Assembly (NCBI GenBank): GCA_052273485.1
Contig: DAVZID010000005.1
Coordinates: 19,735-83,734 of the forward strand
Length of the DNA stretch: 64,000 nucleotides
Origin: Anthropogastromicrobium sp052273485
Lineage (GTDB): Bacteria > Bacillota > Clostridia > Lachnospirales > Lachnospiraceae
Direction of reading: 5' to 3'
Positions 32,988-42,623 of the stretch are shown here, in pieces. The stretch's first letter is position 1. Every line of letters begins with the position of its first letter. The notes under the pieces are model-generated. The model was given only the letters and a program-made list of their open reading frames with translations. It did not search any database and was not told the DNA's origin. The position numbers and the translations under genes were made by a program.

Positions 32988-35789
32988 TCATGACCGATGA
33001 AAATCATTTCCCGGCATTTTTTCTATGAGCTTACGAACACCGTCCTTTGTATCTGGAAGCGTATCGCGAAGCAGTTCAAGTGTCGTGATTGTGTTTAAGC
33101 CCCACTGCGCAGCAAAGTTTGTCTTGATCCACAAAATTTCCATATGTGCTCTGTTTTGATCATCCGTCGCATAGCAAACTGGTGTGAAGCCAGCTTCGTC
33201 ACCTATTTTAATTAGTGCATTCAAAAGATTCTTCCAAACGGTTTCTGCGAGTGCCTGATCTTGCGTGAGCGATGCGGCATAGGCACCAATATCCGAGGCA
33301 AACCAAGGGAATGCAAATGGACGTTTCTCGATTAAACCGTGCGTTTTTTCTTTCTTCTGCTCCGGTGTCAGATAATAAAATCCACCGTAAACAGAAAGAA
33401 GCTTTTTTAGTGTCTCATCACCTAGCATATCGGCAAGCTCCCACCAGACCTCCGGGCCACCCATGCAAATCTGCAAGTGCATGTTTGGACTCTTTTCGTC
33501 CTCGCCCTCGTAAATCAAATGACCATTTTCTTCATAACGATAAGACGGACCCGATGCCAGTCCAAACGGCATCTTACTCACGTCCTTGATACCCTGACGG
33601 ATTTTTTCCAGATAATATGGATCTAATGTGCGCTCATACTGCGTCATCCAGTTTGATAAAAATGATGTCCAATCTGGGCCGCTTCGGATGACAACATGAG
33701 AGCCTGTTTCATCCTGCTGCTGAAAATAAGTGACATTTTTTATTGAAAGATCCGCATCCTTTGCATCGGCCATCGCGTCTCCGATACGTGCATCCCCCGT
33801 AAGATAATAGTACACACGGTGATGACCTGCCATGGAAACACGCGGTTCCTTGCAAGAGCAGCCCCAGTGACGTACATTATGGCGTGATCCGATACCTGCC
33901 ATCGGCCCAAAGTGATAAAAATCCACTTCGGAACAGTGGCGGCTCATTGCCTCTGCCACGGTAAATACATCTTCTCTTCCTGTGCGAAGAAAATATAGCC
34001 ATAGCCAATACGTTGGAACCAGCTCCGTGTTCTGCCATGCAAAACCGCCCATATCATAGCGCCAGCAATGGCGAATTGGATCATAGGTATGCATCACATC
34101 GCCATAATCAAACAGGCCGTACCATTTTCTTGCCTCGATCTCATTTTTATAAAAATCGAATAGCTGATCAAGCTGATTCTCTAAGAAAGCTTCTGACTCG
34201 GTTGTTCGTTCTGGTAAGCTCCAGTAGCCAAATGCGCGCTTTTTATGATAGTCCGCTGCGGACTCTACATAGACTGGCGGCTTATTTACACGATTCGCAA
34301 ACGTAGTTAATTCATCTTCCGTTGTTAGAGCCAAACGCACGGAAAGCGTACACTCACTTGTCACAGCAATTCCTTTTGGACTTGCTCCAAACCACGGAAA
34401 TCCCTCATAGGAAGTCATTTGGTAGCTTCTCGTATCATAATGGCGAAAATCAAAGCTTTTGGCCTCTGGCGAATAAAACCATGCCGTGCAAAATGCATTG
34501 TCACCGGCAAGATTTGTCACCTCAAGACCAGACGGATACTTCTGCCAGAAATCACGAATGCCAAGAAGGATACCTCCATTTTCACCGCACACTTCCATCG
34601 CACCATGCGCACGTCTTCCCTCTGCGGCACTTAATATGCAACACTGCGGCTTTGTCTGTTTGCTGATTCGATAATGATCGGCGCTGTCCTGATAGAGAAA
34701 ATATCGGTTCCATACGGGAAGATCCGCCGCTGCCTTTTCGACATCACTGTCCGCCGGATAACCCCACGTTTTGCCATCAAGCTGACCCTTCAAGACAGAT
34801 GGCTGCAAACGCGGATAAGAACTATTTAGCAAAATCGCAGCCTCTTTAAATGGAAGCTCGCCCGCAAAGCGAATGTGATGCTCATATGGGCGTCCTTCCA
34901 GCACGGTATCAAAGCGAATGCCCAGTCCTTTTAAGAAATCGGTCTGCTCGTCTCCATCAAAGAAAAACGTATGGACAAAACGAATATCACTGCTGTTTTG
35001 ATTAATGTACATGCGAATACAAAATTTCATTTTATTTTGATTTTGGCTATGATTTCGATAGCTGCCCTCTGCTTTTATTGTTAATGCAAGCGGACCATCC
35101 TCTTCTACTGCTATCGCTGTTATTGCCGCCTGATAGGCTCTTGTCACCTTTATCTGACCGTCAAGATCAAAGTTTATTTCAGCGTTTGCACTTGTACTAG
35201 TGGTTGTATCAGTAGTGGAAGTCAGATCCACTGTATGATTCTCATTGCTTCGTTCTTCAAGATACAAAACTGGAGACGCTTTTTTCACACGCAGCTTTCC
35301 GTTTAAGAAAATGTCCTCCGCCAAGGTATCTGCCTTGTTTTTCCCTGTTGGAACTTTCAAAGAAAGGACGCCATTATCTATGTATAGCCAGTTATCGTCT
35401 CTTCGGGTGAGCATAGAACGTGGGGCTTTTTTGTTATCGTTGGCGGTTACCCCTATTAAATTATCATTCTCTCTACTGACTTTAATCTGAGCTATCACTG
35501 CAACTTCTTGTCCCATCTTTGATGCATCTGCCGTGTGTGCTGCCCATTTAATGCTTCCATCCGGCCACCATGCCGTAATACGAGACTGCACCGGAATAGA
35601 TTCTTTCTTTTCATTTTATAATGTAAAAGAATCCACCTGATCCTTCTTAAAATTTGGAATTGATAATGCACCTTTTTCCCAATAACTTCCAAATGTCACA
35701 TAGCCAGATGCAATTCGATTTTCCAAGCAATGCAGCTGAATCGTTTGACTCGCCTTTGTCTGCTTTGACTCCATTTGTTTTACTTTCAT
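32988..35789 (-). pseudogene. PcRGLX/YetA-like rhamnogalacturonan lyase, in-frame stop
   Basis: A 934-codon reading frame similar to B. subtilis YetA and the exo-rhamnogalacturonan lyase PcRGLX family (RIFT-barrel N-terminus, PVQSRITAWWPDGSIKW; central EARKWYGLFDYGDVMHTYDP; IGSRHNVRHWGCSCKEPRVSMAGHHRVYYY). A good start (ATG 35789, AGGAAGGAAGCATT) follows a strong promoter. Codon 58 (35616-35618) is TAA, with the same frame coding convincingly on both sides. One substitution from TAT or TAC would explain it. The downstream GTG at 35591 could restart an 867-residue product, but no good ribosome binding site is there. No signal peptide is seen, so it is probably intracellular. Confidence 0.85.
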
Positions 35790-35865
35790 AATGCTTCCTT
35801 CCTCTCTGAATAGCCGTAATAGCAGTGTTAAAACATTCCCACTACGTCCCGTTTTCTACCTTCTT

Positions 35866-35894
35866 CTTATAAGATATGAAAAGCGGTTTGTCAA
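35866..35894 (-). promoter_or_regulatory. Promoter of the YetA-like/GH28 unit
   Basis: Minus-strand perfect TTGACA (35889-35894) and TATAAG (35866-35871), 17 bp apart, about 77 nt before the ATG. The remainder of the 389-nt gap, 35895-35995 and 36030-36178, shows nothing I can name. Confidence 0.8.
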
Positions 35895-35995
35895 TCCTTT
35901 TGCTGCACCTAAATCACATAAATACATAAAAAAACAGGCGCATCATTCCTATTACTGTGCAAAAACATTTTGTCTTATGTTTCAATCTGTATACA

Positions 35996-36029
35996 AAAGC
36001 CATGCAAGTTATAATAACCGCATGGCTTT
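35996..36029. terminator. Terminator after the alcohol dehydrogenase gene
   Basis: A perfect 10-bp stem AAAGCCATGC/GCATGGCTTT with a 14-nt loop. On the minus strand it is followed by TGTATACAG after the CTTT arm. It sits 150 nt past the dehydrogenase stop, so the link to that gene is likely but not certain. Confidence 0.65.
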
Positions 36030-36178
36030 CGCTTCTTCTTGTTTAAATGTATTTATTTGTTTTTAAGACCATTTGACTTCACTATATTTTATTTTTTCAT
36101 GCAAATCAAACCTTAAGACCTTTTGATCTGCCCTATCGTTAACCTATTCTTTTGGGAAATTCTTATCTGGAATAACTC

Positions 36179-37381
36179 TTATCTGGAGTACAACGGAATA
36201 CTCTTATCATTTGCCATGCGATAAATCTCTGCTGCCTCTGACGCTCCAATCTTTTTCATCACGCCGACCGTGCGCTTTCCATAAAAGCTACATTTGTCTG
36301 CCATCTCTTTTATCTGTTCTTCTGTTGCATCAATGCCAAGCTCACACAAACTAGTCGGCATACCAACGCTTCGATAGTAATCTTCCATTGCCTCAATACC
36401 TGCTACTGCTGCCTTTTCATCATCCGTTTCCTGAATATTAAAAATATTTCTGGCAAATTTAGCGAAGCGCTCTGGGCGTACCTTGTAGACATAACGTGCC
36501 CAGCTTCCCCACACTGCTGCAAGTCCTGCACCATGTGCCACATCAAACATACCGCCAATTTCATGCTCTAACTGATGACATGCCCAGTCACCGCCGTCAG
36601 TTCCACATCCGGTCAGACCATTATGAGACAGACTAGATGCCCACATCACCTCTGCACGTGATTCGTAGCAGTCTGGATGCTCCTTTAAAATCTTAGAATG
36701 CTTCATTACAGTCTTTATTAGTGCCTCACTGATGCCATCGGTCAATTCCATGTCCTCGCTCATGTTGAAATAGCGCTCCATCGTATGCATCATGATATCG
36801 GTGCAGCCGCACTGTGTCTGATAATCAGGAAGTGTATAGGTCAATTCTGGATTCATTACTGCAAAGCGGCAGCGACACAGATCGGTATTGCAGCCACGCT
36901 TTAATCCTCCATCCTCATTTGTAATAACCGAAGAATTGCTCATCTCGCTTCCTGCTGCTGCAATGGTAAGCACCGCACCGATTGGAAGGCATGCGGTCGG
37001 CACACGCTTCTTTGCGTAGAAGTCCCACACATCACCCTCATTTGCAACGCCGTATCCGATCGCCTTTGCCGAGTCGATCACACTTCCGCCTCCGACTGCC
37101 AAAATAAAATCAATCTTCTTTTCCTTGCACAGCACGATACCCTCTCGTACCTTGGACAGACGCGGATTCGGCACAACACCGCCAAGTGTCTCGTAGGCAA
37201 TACCTTCCTCTGCCAGTGACTGGCACACACGATCAATCAGACCGGAGGCGATTGCACTCTTTCCGCCAAAATGAACCAATACACTTGTCGCGCCCTGCTC
37301 CTTTACGAGACGTCCTGTCTCCTTCTCAGTGTCTTTTCCAAATACAACCTTTGTTGGTGCATAATAATTAAAATTGTTCAT
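36179..37381 (-). CDS. Iron-containing alcohol dehydrogenase
   Basis: A 400-residue group III (iron-activated) alcohol dehydrogenase of the BdhA/YqhD type, reducing aldehydes with NAD(P)H. NYYAPTKVVFGKDTEKE at the N-terminus and AVGGGSVIDSAKAIGYG, the nucleotide-binding motif, are typical. The metal site includes the histidines of CHQLEHEIGGMFDVAHGAGLAAVW and the aspartate before them. The natural aldehyde is not clear. It begins 27 nt after the LysR-type regulator gene, so it may be cotranscribed with it. Confidence 0.93.
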   Translation of the reverse strand: MNNFNYYAPTKVVFGKDTEKETGRLVKEQGATSVLVHFGGKSAIASGLIDRVCQSLAEEGIAYETLGGVVPNPRLSKVREGIVLCKEKKIDFILAVGGGSVIDSAKAIGYGVANEGDVWDFYAKKRVPTACLPIGAVLTIAAAGSEMSNSSVITNEDGGLKRGCNTDLCRCRFAVMNPELTYTLPDYQTQCGCTDIMMHTMERYFNMSEDMELTDGISEALIKTVMKHSKILKEHPDCYESRAEVMWASSLSHNGLTGCGTDGGDWACHQLEHEIGGMFDVAHGAGLAAVWGSWARYVYKVRPERFAKFARNIFNIQETDDEKAAVAGIEAMEDYYRSVGMPTSLCELGIDATEEQIKEMADKCSFYGKRTVGVMKKIGASEAAEIYRMANDKSIPLYSR

Positions 37382-37408
37382 AATACTTTTTTCCTGCCTT
37401 TCTCAATT

Positions 37409-38326
37409 TCACTTGACATCATGCTGCTGATCTCCATACTGCTTAAGTGCCTCAATGTATGCCTCTGCTAGTTTTCCTGGCACTGCACGTTTGTGACGGA
37501 TATAGCCGATCTGCATCAATCCCTGTTCCTTTAACGGCACGGCAATGATGTTTTTTCCATTTAAATTTTCATCAATAACACCACTACAAACCGTGTACCC
37601 ATTCAATCCAATCAACAGATTAAACAGTGTCGCACGGTCTCGCACACGAATATTCTTTTTTCGTAAGACGCGGCTATAGCGCTCTTCTGCGTAATAAAAG
37701 GAATTATGCTCGCCCTGCTCGAAAGACAGATATGGATACGGTGCAAGATCTTCCCAGTCCACACTTGCCTTGGTGGAAAGCGGATGCTCACTGCTGATAA
37801 AAACATGCGGCTTGGCATCAAAAAGCGGTGTGAAAATCAACTCCTTTTCGCGAAGCGTCTTCGTGATCACACCCTTGTTTTCCTCATCCAGATAAAGGAT
37901 GCCAAGCTCACTTTTCATGAGTGCCACATCCTCAATGATCTCGTAGGTTTGCGTCTCGCGAAGATTAAAGTCGTATTCTTCACCCGCATATTTTTGAATA
38001 AGCTCGACAAATGCATTTACCGCAAATGAGTAATGCTGCGTGGAAACACAAAAGTTTCGCCCCCACTGACGCTCATTCGTATACTTTTCTTTCAGCAATT
38101 CGGTCTGCTCCAAAATCTGCCTTGCATATCCAAGAAAGACCTCGCCCTCCTTAGACACTGCCACACCCCTGTTGGAACGGATAAAAATCGTTAGATTCAT
38201 TTCTTTTTCCAACTCCCGAATTGCAGTTGTCAGACTCGGCTGTGTGATATAGAGCCGTTCGGCCGCCTCCGTGATTGTTCCCACAGAAGCGACGGTAACG
38301 GCATATTGCAGCTGTTGTAATGTCAT
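37409..38326 (-). CDS. LysR-type regulator, MetR/MtaR-like by context
   Basis: A 305-residue LysR-family transcriptional regulator: an N-terminal winged helix (MTLQQLQYAVTVASVGTITEAAERLYITQPSLTTAIRELEKEM) and a C-terminal co-inducer domain (about 90-295). The gene is 68 nt after the MetE-like gene, whose promoter carries a perfect NATAGTTT-N-AAACTATN palindrome. That matches the Met-box known for the MetR/MtaR regulators of streptococci, which respond to homocysteine. I infer that this protein binds it and so controls its own operon. AATTGGAGGAATC precedes the ATG. Confidence 0.88.
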   Translation of the reverse strand: MTLQQLQYAVTVASVGTITEAAERLYITQPSLTTAIRELEKEMNLTIFIRSNRGVAVSKEGEVFLGYARQILEQTELLKEKYTNERQWGRNFCVSTQHYSFAVNAFVELIQKYAGEEYDFNLRETQTYEIIEDVALMKSELGILYLDEENKGVITKTLREKELIFTPLFDAKPHVFISSEHPLSTKASVDWEDLAPYPYLSFEQGEHNSFYYAEERYSRVLRKKNIRVRDRATLFNLLIGLNGYTVCSGVIDENLNGKNIIAVPLKEQGLMQIGYIRHKRAVPGKLAEAYIEALKQYGDQQHDVK

Positions 38327-38394
38327 GATTCCTCCAATTTAAAGAGAAAACACCAGATCTGATAAAACGATTCAACAGCAGGCAGAAAGCAAAA

Positions 38395-39507
38395 TTATTT
38401 GCCCCAAACTTCCTCTGCAATCTCCTTTACGAGTGCAAGCTTCGCCCACTGCTGCTTTTCAGTTAACTTATTGCCGATCTCACAGGAAGCAAATCCACAC
38501 TGTGGGCTTAAGTACAGACGATCAAGCGGTACATACTTTGCAGCCTCATGGATACGTGCGATTACGGTCTGCTTGTCTTCTAATTTCGGAGACTTTGTTG
38601 TGATTAAGCCAAGTACTACCTTCTTGTCACCAGATACTGCCTTTAAGCACTCAAATCCACCGGAACGCGCATCATCAAACTCCAGGTAATACGCATTTAC
38701 ATTTTCCTTTGCGAAAAGGGTCTCTGCTACACTGTCGTAAGCACCGCTGCTTGCATAAGTAGAATGGAAGTTTCCTCTGCATACATGCGTGTTGATGATA
38801 AGATCAGCCGGTGCACCCTCGATTGCCTTGTTGTTAATCTCAAGAAGCTGTTTTTTGATGTTCTCAAGGCCTGCCTTTGTGGTACCAAACAGTGCCGGTG
38901 CATTCGGATCGACAACCATACCCCAAGAACAATCATCGAGCTGAAGATTACGACAACCTGCTGCATATACTTCCTGAATGAATGCACGATACCCGTTTGC
39001 GATATCCTCTGCTACCTGCTCTGGTGTCTCGTAGTACTTTGAAGTATTCTCCCATGCAAATGGCATGATCATCTGCTCTAAAAACTGTGCCGGTGCCGGA
39101 ATGGTCAGCTTTGCTACAGTGTTCTCGTCTTCAAACTGCTTTACAAATGCAAAGTGCTGAATGAATGCATGACCACTCTTATAGGAAACTTTTCCGGTCA
39201 GATAGGTATCGTCAATCATCGCAGCCTCACCGTGGAATGGAAGACCGTTCTTTGTCTTTGAATGGCCTACGCCCTCAAATTCCCACATAAAGTCCAGATG
39301 CCAGGTTGCACGGCGAAACTCACCATCGGTGATAACATGATAACCTGCTTCCTTCTGCTTTGCAATCAGATCTTCAATGCAGGCATCTTCTACCTTTGTC
39401 AGTTCTTCTTTGGAGATTGTGCCTGCCTCAAACTGCTTTCTTGCCTCCTTTAAGGAAAGTGGACGCAAGAAGCTTCCTACAAAATCGTAACGAAATGGTG
39501 TTTTCAT
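38395..39507 (-). CDS. MetE C-terminal-like methionine synthase
   Basis: A 370-residue protein like B. subtilis YxjG/YxjH, equal to the C-terminal catalytic barrel of cobalamin-independent methionine synthase. Zinc ligands are seen in NTHVCRGNFHS (His and Cys), in the YLEFDDARSGGFE region (Glu) and in LSPQCGFASCE (Cys). FRYDFVGSFLRP, VITDGEFRRATWHLDFM and QLDDCSWGMVVD are further family segments. Such short forms probably methylate homocysteine or a selenium or corrinoid-linked substrate; the methyl donor is unproven. It heads a transcript with the LysR gene, under a promoter with a Met-box. Confidence 0.92.
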   Translation of the reverse strand: MKTPFRYDFVGSFLRPLSLKEARKQFEAGTISKEELTKVEDACIEDLIAKQKEAGYHVITDGEFRRATWHLDFMWEFEGVGHSKTKNGLPFHGEAAMIDDTYLTGKVSYKSGHAFIQHFAFVKQFEDENTVAKLTIPAPAQFLEQMIMPFAWENTSKYYETPEQVAEDIANGYRAFIQEVYAAGCRNLQLDDCSWGMVVDPNAPALFGTTKAGLENIKKQLLEINNKAIEGAPADLIINTHVCRGNFHSTYASSGAYDSVAETLFAKENVNAYYLEFDDARSGGFECLKAVSGDKKVVLGLITTKSPKLEDKQTVIARIHEAAKYVPLDRLYLSPQCGFASCEIGNKLTEKQQWAKLALVKEIAEEVWGK

Positions 39508-39619
39508 AATTATTTCCTCCTGTATGATGCAACTTCAATTGTTTGAATTATTCATTGCTGTGTTCTTGTTATTTTCTTGCTTTGATGTTTCTTTGGTATT
39601 GTTTTGTGTTGATAGCGTT

Positions 39620-39648
39620 ATCATACAGGATTTTTTGATATTTGTATA
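39620..39648 (-). promoter_or_regulatory. Promoter of the MetE-like gene
   Basis: Minus-strand TATACA (39643-39648) and TATGAT (39620-39625), 17 bp apart. The weak -35 suits an activated promoter. The leader is about 105 nt and has no visible S-box. Confidence 0.6.
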
Positions 39649-39669
39649 ATACCTTAATACTTTCTTTTC

Positions 39670-39686
39670 CATAGTTTTAAACTATG
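39670..39686. promoter_or_regulatory. Met-box, LysR-type operator
   Basis: CATAGTTTTAAACTATG has perfect 8-bp arms with one central base and fits the NATAGTTTSAAACTATN-type Met-box of MetR/MtaR regulators. Its centre is at about -65 from the predicted start, the usual LysR recognition position. Confidence 0.75.
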
Positions 39687-39735
39687 ACTGTTTTGGCATT
39701 TTTCTTATTGTTCACGGTAAGGTAGTTTTACGCGA

Positions 39736-39753
39736 GCGGTTCGACGATTGTTT
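39736..39753 (+). repeat. 18-mer shared with structured repeat copy A
   Basis: GCGGTTCGACGATTGTTT is identical to 16998-17015. It overlaps the stop codon of the zinc phospholipase-like gene, so an inserted or shared element may supply that gene's last bases. No other block of copies A/B is evident nearby. Confidence 0.6.
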
Positions 39754-40567
39754 AGGCTTCCTTCCCGGAAAATGTCTGGTCAAAAAGCTTGCCAAGCCGT
39801 GCCTCGCCGCGATATGCCTTTTCGAGCTCATCCGCCATTTTTACAGCATCTTTCACACTTTGCTTCATGCGAATTTCAAGCTGTTCATTGCTGTGGCGGC
39901 ATCTCGAATTGTCTTTTTCATTGGCAAAAAAACCTCGAATCTCGCCGTATACGCGCGCAATTCGCATTCCGATGAAAATAACATGCCGCTTTGCCTTGCT
40001 TGTGGTGAAAAATAAGCGCGAAAACCACAGAAAGCTTTTGATGGACTGATGAATTTGAACTGGCTGCAAGCCATAAAACAGAGCAATCGGCTTTGCCCAG
40101 CGAATATTCGTAGATAAAGCCTGTCGAAAATCCCAGTGAAATGGATCTAGCCCATCTTTTTTCATCAGATACTTTTCAAATTCCTTCTCAATCTCGTGAT
40201 GTGAGATGTGCCTTGTCTTTTCAAAGCGATTGATATAGGTATGGCACGATGTATCAAGTGCAAAATGGCACACAACTCCGAGCGCATATGCCCACAGTGC
40301 CTTTTGCATCTTTTCACCCTCTGCCGCTGAACGGTGCATCTGGGTCAGCGCATGCTCGAAAAACACACGCCCTGTTTCATGGTGAATGACCACTCCGATC
40401 TGGGTGATCGGATGCCGGATAATCGGATGATAGAAAAATAAGATATCTGGTCCGTGCAAACCGATCTCATACAAATCTTTATAATCCTCCAACAATCTTT
40501 GATATTTCGCAGGCAGCTGTTCTTTTACCATCTGTCCAAACTTATAATGTGCATAAAATGCTGGCAT
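39752..40567 (-). CDS. Zinc-dependent phospholipase C-like protein
   Basis: A 271-residue protein of the zinc-dependent phospholipase C/S1-P1 nuclease-like fold as found in Clostridia. Conserved histidines and aspartates occur in PAFYAHYKFGQMV, IGLHGPDILFFYHP, VIHHETGRVFF and GVVCHFALDTSCHTYINRFEKTRHISHHEIEKEFE. There is no signal peptide, so it is probably cytoplasmic and its lipid or nucleotide substrate is open. AAAGGGTG precedes the ATG. The C-terminal lysine-rich tail ends inside an 18-mer repeat shared with 16998-17015. Confidence 0.88.
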   Translation of the reverse strand: MPAFYAHYKFGQMVKEQLPAKYQRLLEDYKDLYEIGLHGPDILFFYHPIIRHPITQIGVVIHHETGRVFFEHALTQMHRSAAEGEKMQKALWAYALGVVCHFALDTSCHTYINRFEKTRHISHHEIEKEFEKYLMKKDGLDPFHWDFRQALSTNIRWAKPIALFYGLQPVQIHQSIKSFLWFSRLFFTTSKAKRHVIFIGMRIARVYGEIRGFFANEKDNSRCRHSNEQLEIRMKQSVKDAVKMADELEKAYRGEARLGKLFDQTFSGKEA

Positions 40568-40642
40568 CGCAAATCACCCTTTCTACAATTATAAAAATAC
40601 AATCAAATATTCGCTATATTTGTCCAGTAGACTATGTTTTTG

Positions 40643-41266
40643 TTAGCGGATAAAGTTCGTGGATACTTCCTTTTTGGTATCTGGAAGTGTAATTCCCTGT
40701 GCCTTTCCGGCCTCAAAACATTTTAACATCCATGCCATACATTTTGCTGCATTGCGCATGGTCTGTAAGCCCTCTAAATCCTGGCGAACTTCTTCTGGTC
40801 GGTTTCCGTGAACCATGTTCCAGTAGGTAGAACCAACCGTCGGCATCTGATTGATACCAAAGTACTTGTTGACAGCATCAAGGGATGCAGTGGTACCGCC
40901 TCTTCTTGCGGAAGCAACTGCCATACCCGGCTTAAAGCGAAATGCTGCACCGCCACTGTAAAAGGCACGGTCCAAGAAGGATAGGATACGGCCGCTTGGA
41001 TGCGCATAGTAAACCGGCGTTCCAAATACAAATCCGTCTGCCTCCTTTGCCCTTTCCACAAACTCGTTTACGCGGTCATCGCGGAACACGCAGCCATTTC
41101 CCTTTCGACATCCGCCACAGCCGATGCAGTCACGAAGCGAATCAGCACCTAATTGGAAAATTTCCGTGTCAATGCCTTCTTCCTGCAATGTCTTTGCAAC
41201 CTCCTCGAGTGCTGTATAGGTACATCCTTTTAAATTGGAACTTCCATTTAATAATAATACTTTCAT
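40643..41266 (-). CDS. Flavodoxin-family NAD(P)H oxidoreductase
   Basis: A 207-residue flavoprotein of the NADPH-dependent FMN reductase/iron-sulfur flavoprotein group. The N-terminal MKVLLLNGSSNLKGCTYTALEEV binds the FMN phosphate. DCIGCGGCRKGNGCVFRDD is a compact Cys cluster of the kind that holds a 4Fe-4S centre. FGTPVYYAHPSGRILSFLDR and ASARRGGTTASLD complete the FMN site. Its partner and role are not indicated by the neighbours. AGGAGACTGATCGAAT precedes the ATG. Confidence 0.9.
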   Translation of the reverse strand: MKVLLLNGSSNLKGCTYTALEEVAKTLQEEGIDTEIFQLGADSLRDCIGCGGCRKGNGCVFRDDRVNEFVERAKEADGFVFGTPVYYAHPSGRILSFLDRAFYSGGAAFRFKPGMAVASARRGGTTASLDAVNKYFGINQMPTVGSTYWNMVHGNRPEEVRQDLEGLQTMRNAAKCMAWMLKCFEAGKAQGITLPDTKKEVSTNFIR

Positions 41267-41355
41267 ATTCGATCAGTCTCCTATTCGTTATCAATCATCT
41301 ATCGCCTGTTAATTTGCTATTAGGCCTTCATCCGTTATTGAGCATCAACAATCGG

Positions 41356-42543
41356 TCACTTTGGACATCTCCATGAATATCCAGCCTTATTCTCATTTTC
41401 TCTCATTGACTTATATCCGGTTGTCTTTTCCTTGCCACACAGCTGCGCCTTCGTAAAGTCAAGAACAACACTCCAATCCTGCTTGGTGTAGGCATGACCA
41501 CCCTCACGATAATGAATTGCACTGCGTTCCTTGACACCCAGAAACTCAAATACCTCGGACGCTGCCAGCCATGACACCTGTGTGCCAAATGGATTGATCC
41601 AGTCATCATCAAGACCTTCCACCAGAATCAGTCGTCTCGGAGCGACACATGCGCCAAGGATATTGGCGTCAAATGGAATCTCATTTTCACGAAAACGCGT
41701 TTTTCCATCCGGTGTGCCATAATCTGCCACATTTTCCATCAACCAGTATGGAAAGCGCTCTTTATTTAACATCACACCAATACGCTCTGAAAGACCAATA
41801 TTTTCTCCAAGACGACAGCCGCTTAGCCGCATACTTGCCATACCGCCACAGCCAGATCCTGCCGGTGCGACAACGGCCGCACGCTCATCGTAAATTCCAC
41901 AACAAAGCGCTGCCTTTCCCATACGCGAATGACCAGTCACAACGGTTTTTGTCACATCGACATTTTCCTGTGTCTCAAGCCAGTCAATGACACGGCTCTG
42001 AAGCCATGCCCACATTGCAAGTGCCCGCCATGTGTAGCCTGGGTACGCCTTTGCACATCCGCCCTCCCAGATTTTTTCCTTATCATCGGGAGCCGCCTCT
42101 GCGATCTCGAAACTGCAAATTTCAAAGCCCTGTTCAGCTGCCATGCTTATAATCTCTTCTGGCAGCGTGTCTGCTGCTGGAATTACAATTGGAATTAACT
42201 TTTCTCCACTAACTGTATTTGCTTGTTTTGTCTTTGTCTCACCCGATGCAATTGGACGATAGACATGCACACGAAAGGAAACTGGTGCCTGTTCTCCCTG
42301 CGCACACAGGCGAACTACGGTATGACACACGGTATTCTGACAGACAGTATCGCTTGACAGTTCACTTGCTGTCAGTATTTGTGGACGTCCCGGCATTTTG
42401 CCATAGTACATTTCGCTAAGCAGTTCAAGATACACGGTACGCTTTTCTTCCCACTCCGCCTTGGTACTCATAATGCTTCCGTCTGCCTTATAAAAAGGAT
42501 TCGGGAGCTCCCAGGTCGGCTCAAAATAGATTTTCTCACTCAT
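41356..42543 (-). CDS. CE15-like glucuronoyl esterase / alpha-beta hydrolase
   Basis: A 395-residue alpha/beta hydrolase similar to bacterial CE15 glucuronoyl esterases: the nucleophile elbow VVTGHSRMGKAALCC, PAGSGCGGMASMRLSG after it, LILVEGLDDDWINPFGTQVSWLAA, and the catalytic His in YREGGHAYTKQDW. It may remove ester groups from plant uronic-acid polysaccharides. No signal peptide is present, so the substrate would have been imported. ATG 42543 follows a perfect GGAGGTGATT. The longer reading would start at a TTG inside that ribosome binding site. It begins 80 nt after the M20 gene. Confidence 0.85.
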   Translation of the reverse strand: MSEKIYFEPTWELPNPFYKADGSIMSTKAEWEEKRTVYLELLSEMYYGKMPGRPQILTASELSSDTVCQNTVCHTVVRLCAQGEQAPVSFRVHVYRPIASGETKTKQANTVSGEKLIPIVIPAADTLPEEIISMAAEQGFEICSFEIAEAAPDDKEKIWEGGCAKAYPGYTWRALAMWAWLQSRVIDWLETQENVDVTKTVVTGHSRMGKAALCCGIYDERAAVVAPAGSGCGGMASMRLSGCRLGENIGLSERIGVMLNKERFPYWLMENVADYGTPDGKTRFRENEIPFDANILGACVAPRRLILVEGLDDDWINPFGTQVSWLAASEVFEFLGVKERSAIHYREGGHAYTKQDWSVVLDFTKAQLCGKEKTTGYKSMRENENKAGYSWRCPK

Positions 42544-42623
42544 GGAAATCACCTCCAAAAATTGATTTTAATCTATTTTAGCCCTTCCTGACGCTCCCGT
42601 CAATTAATTATCTTATCTACTTT

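Noticed and set aside
35495..35692. Separate 65-codon gene at the start of the YetA-like gene
   Set aside because: It is a shadow frame. The frame of the large gene gives family-like sequence on both sides of the TAA.
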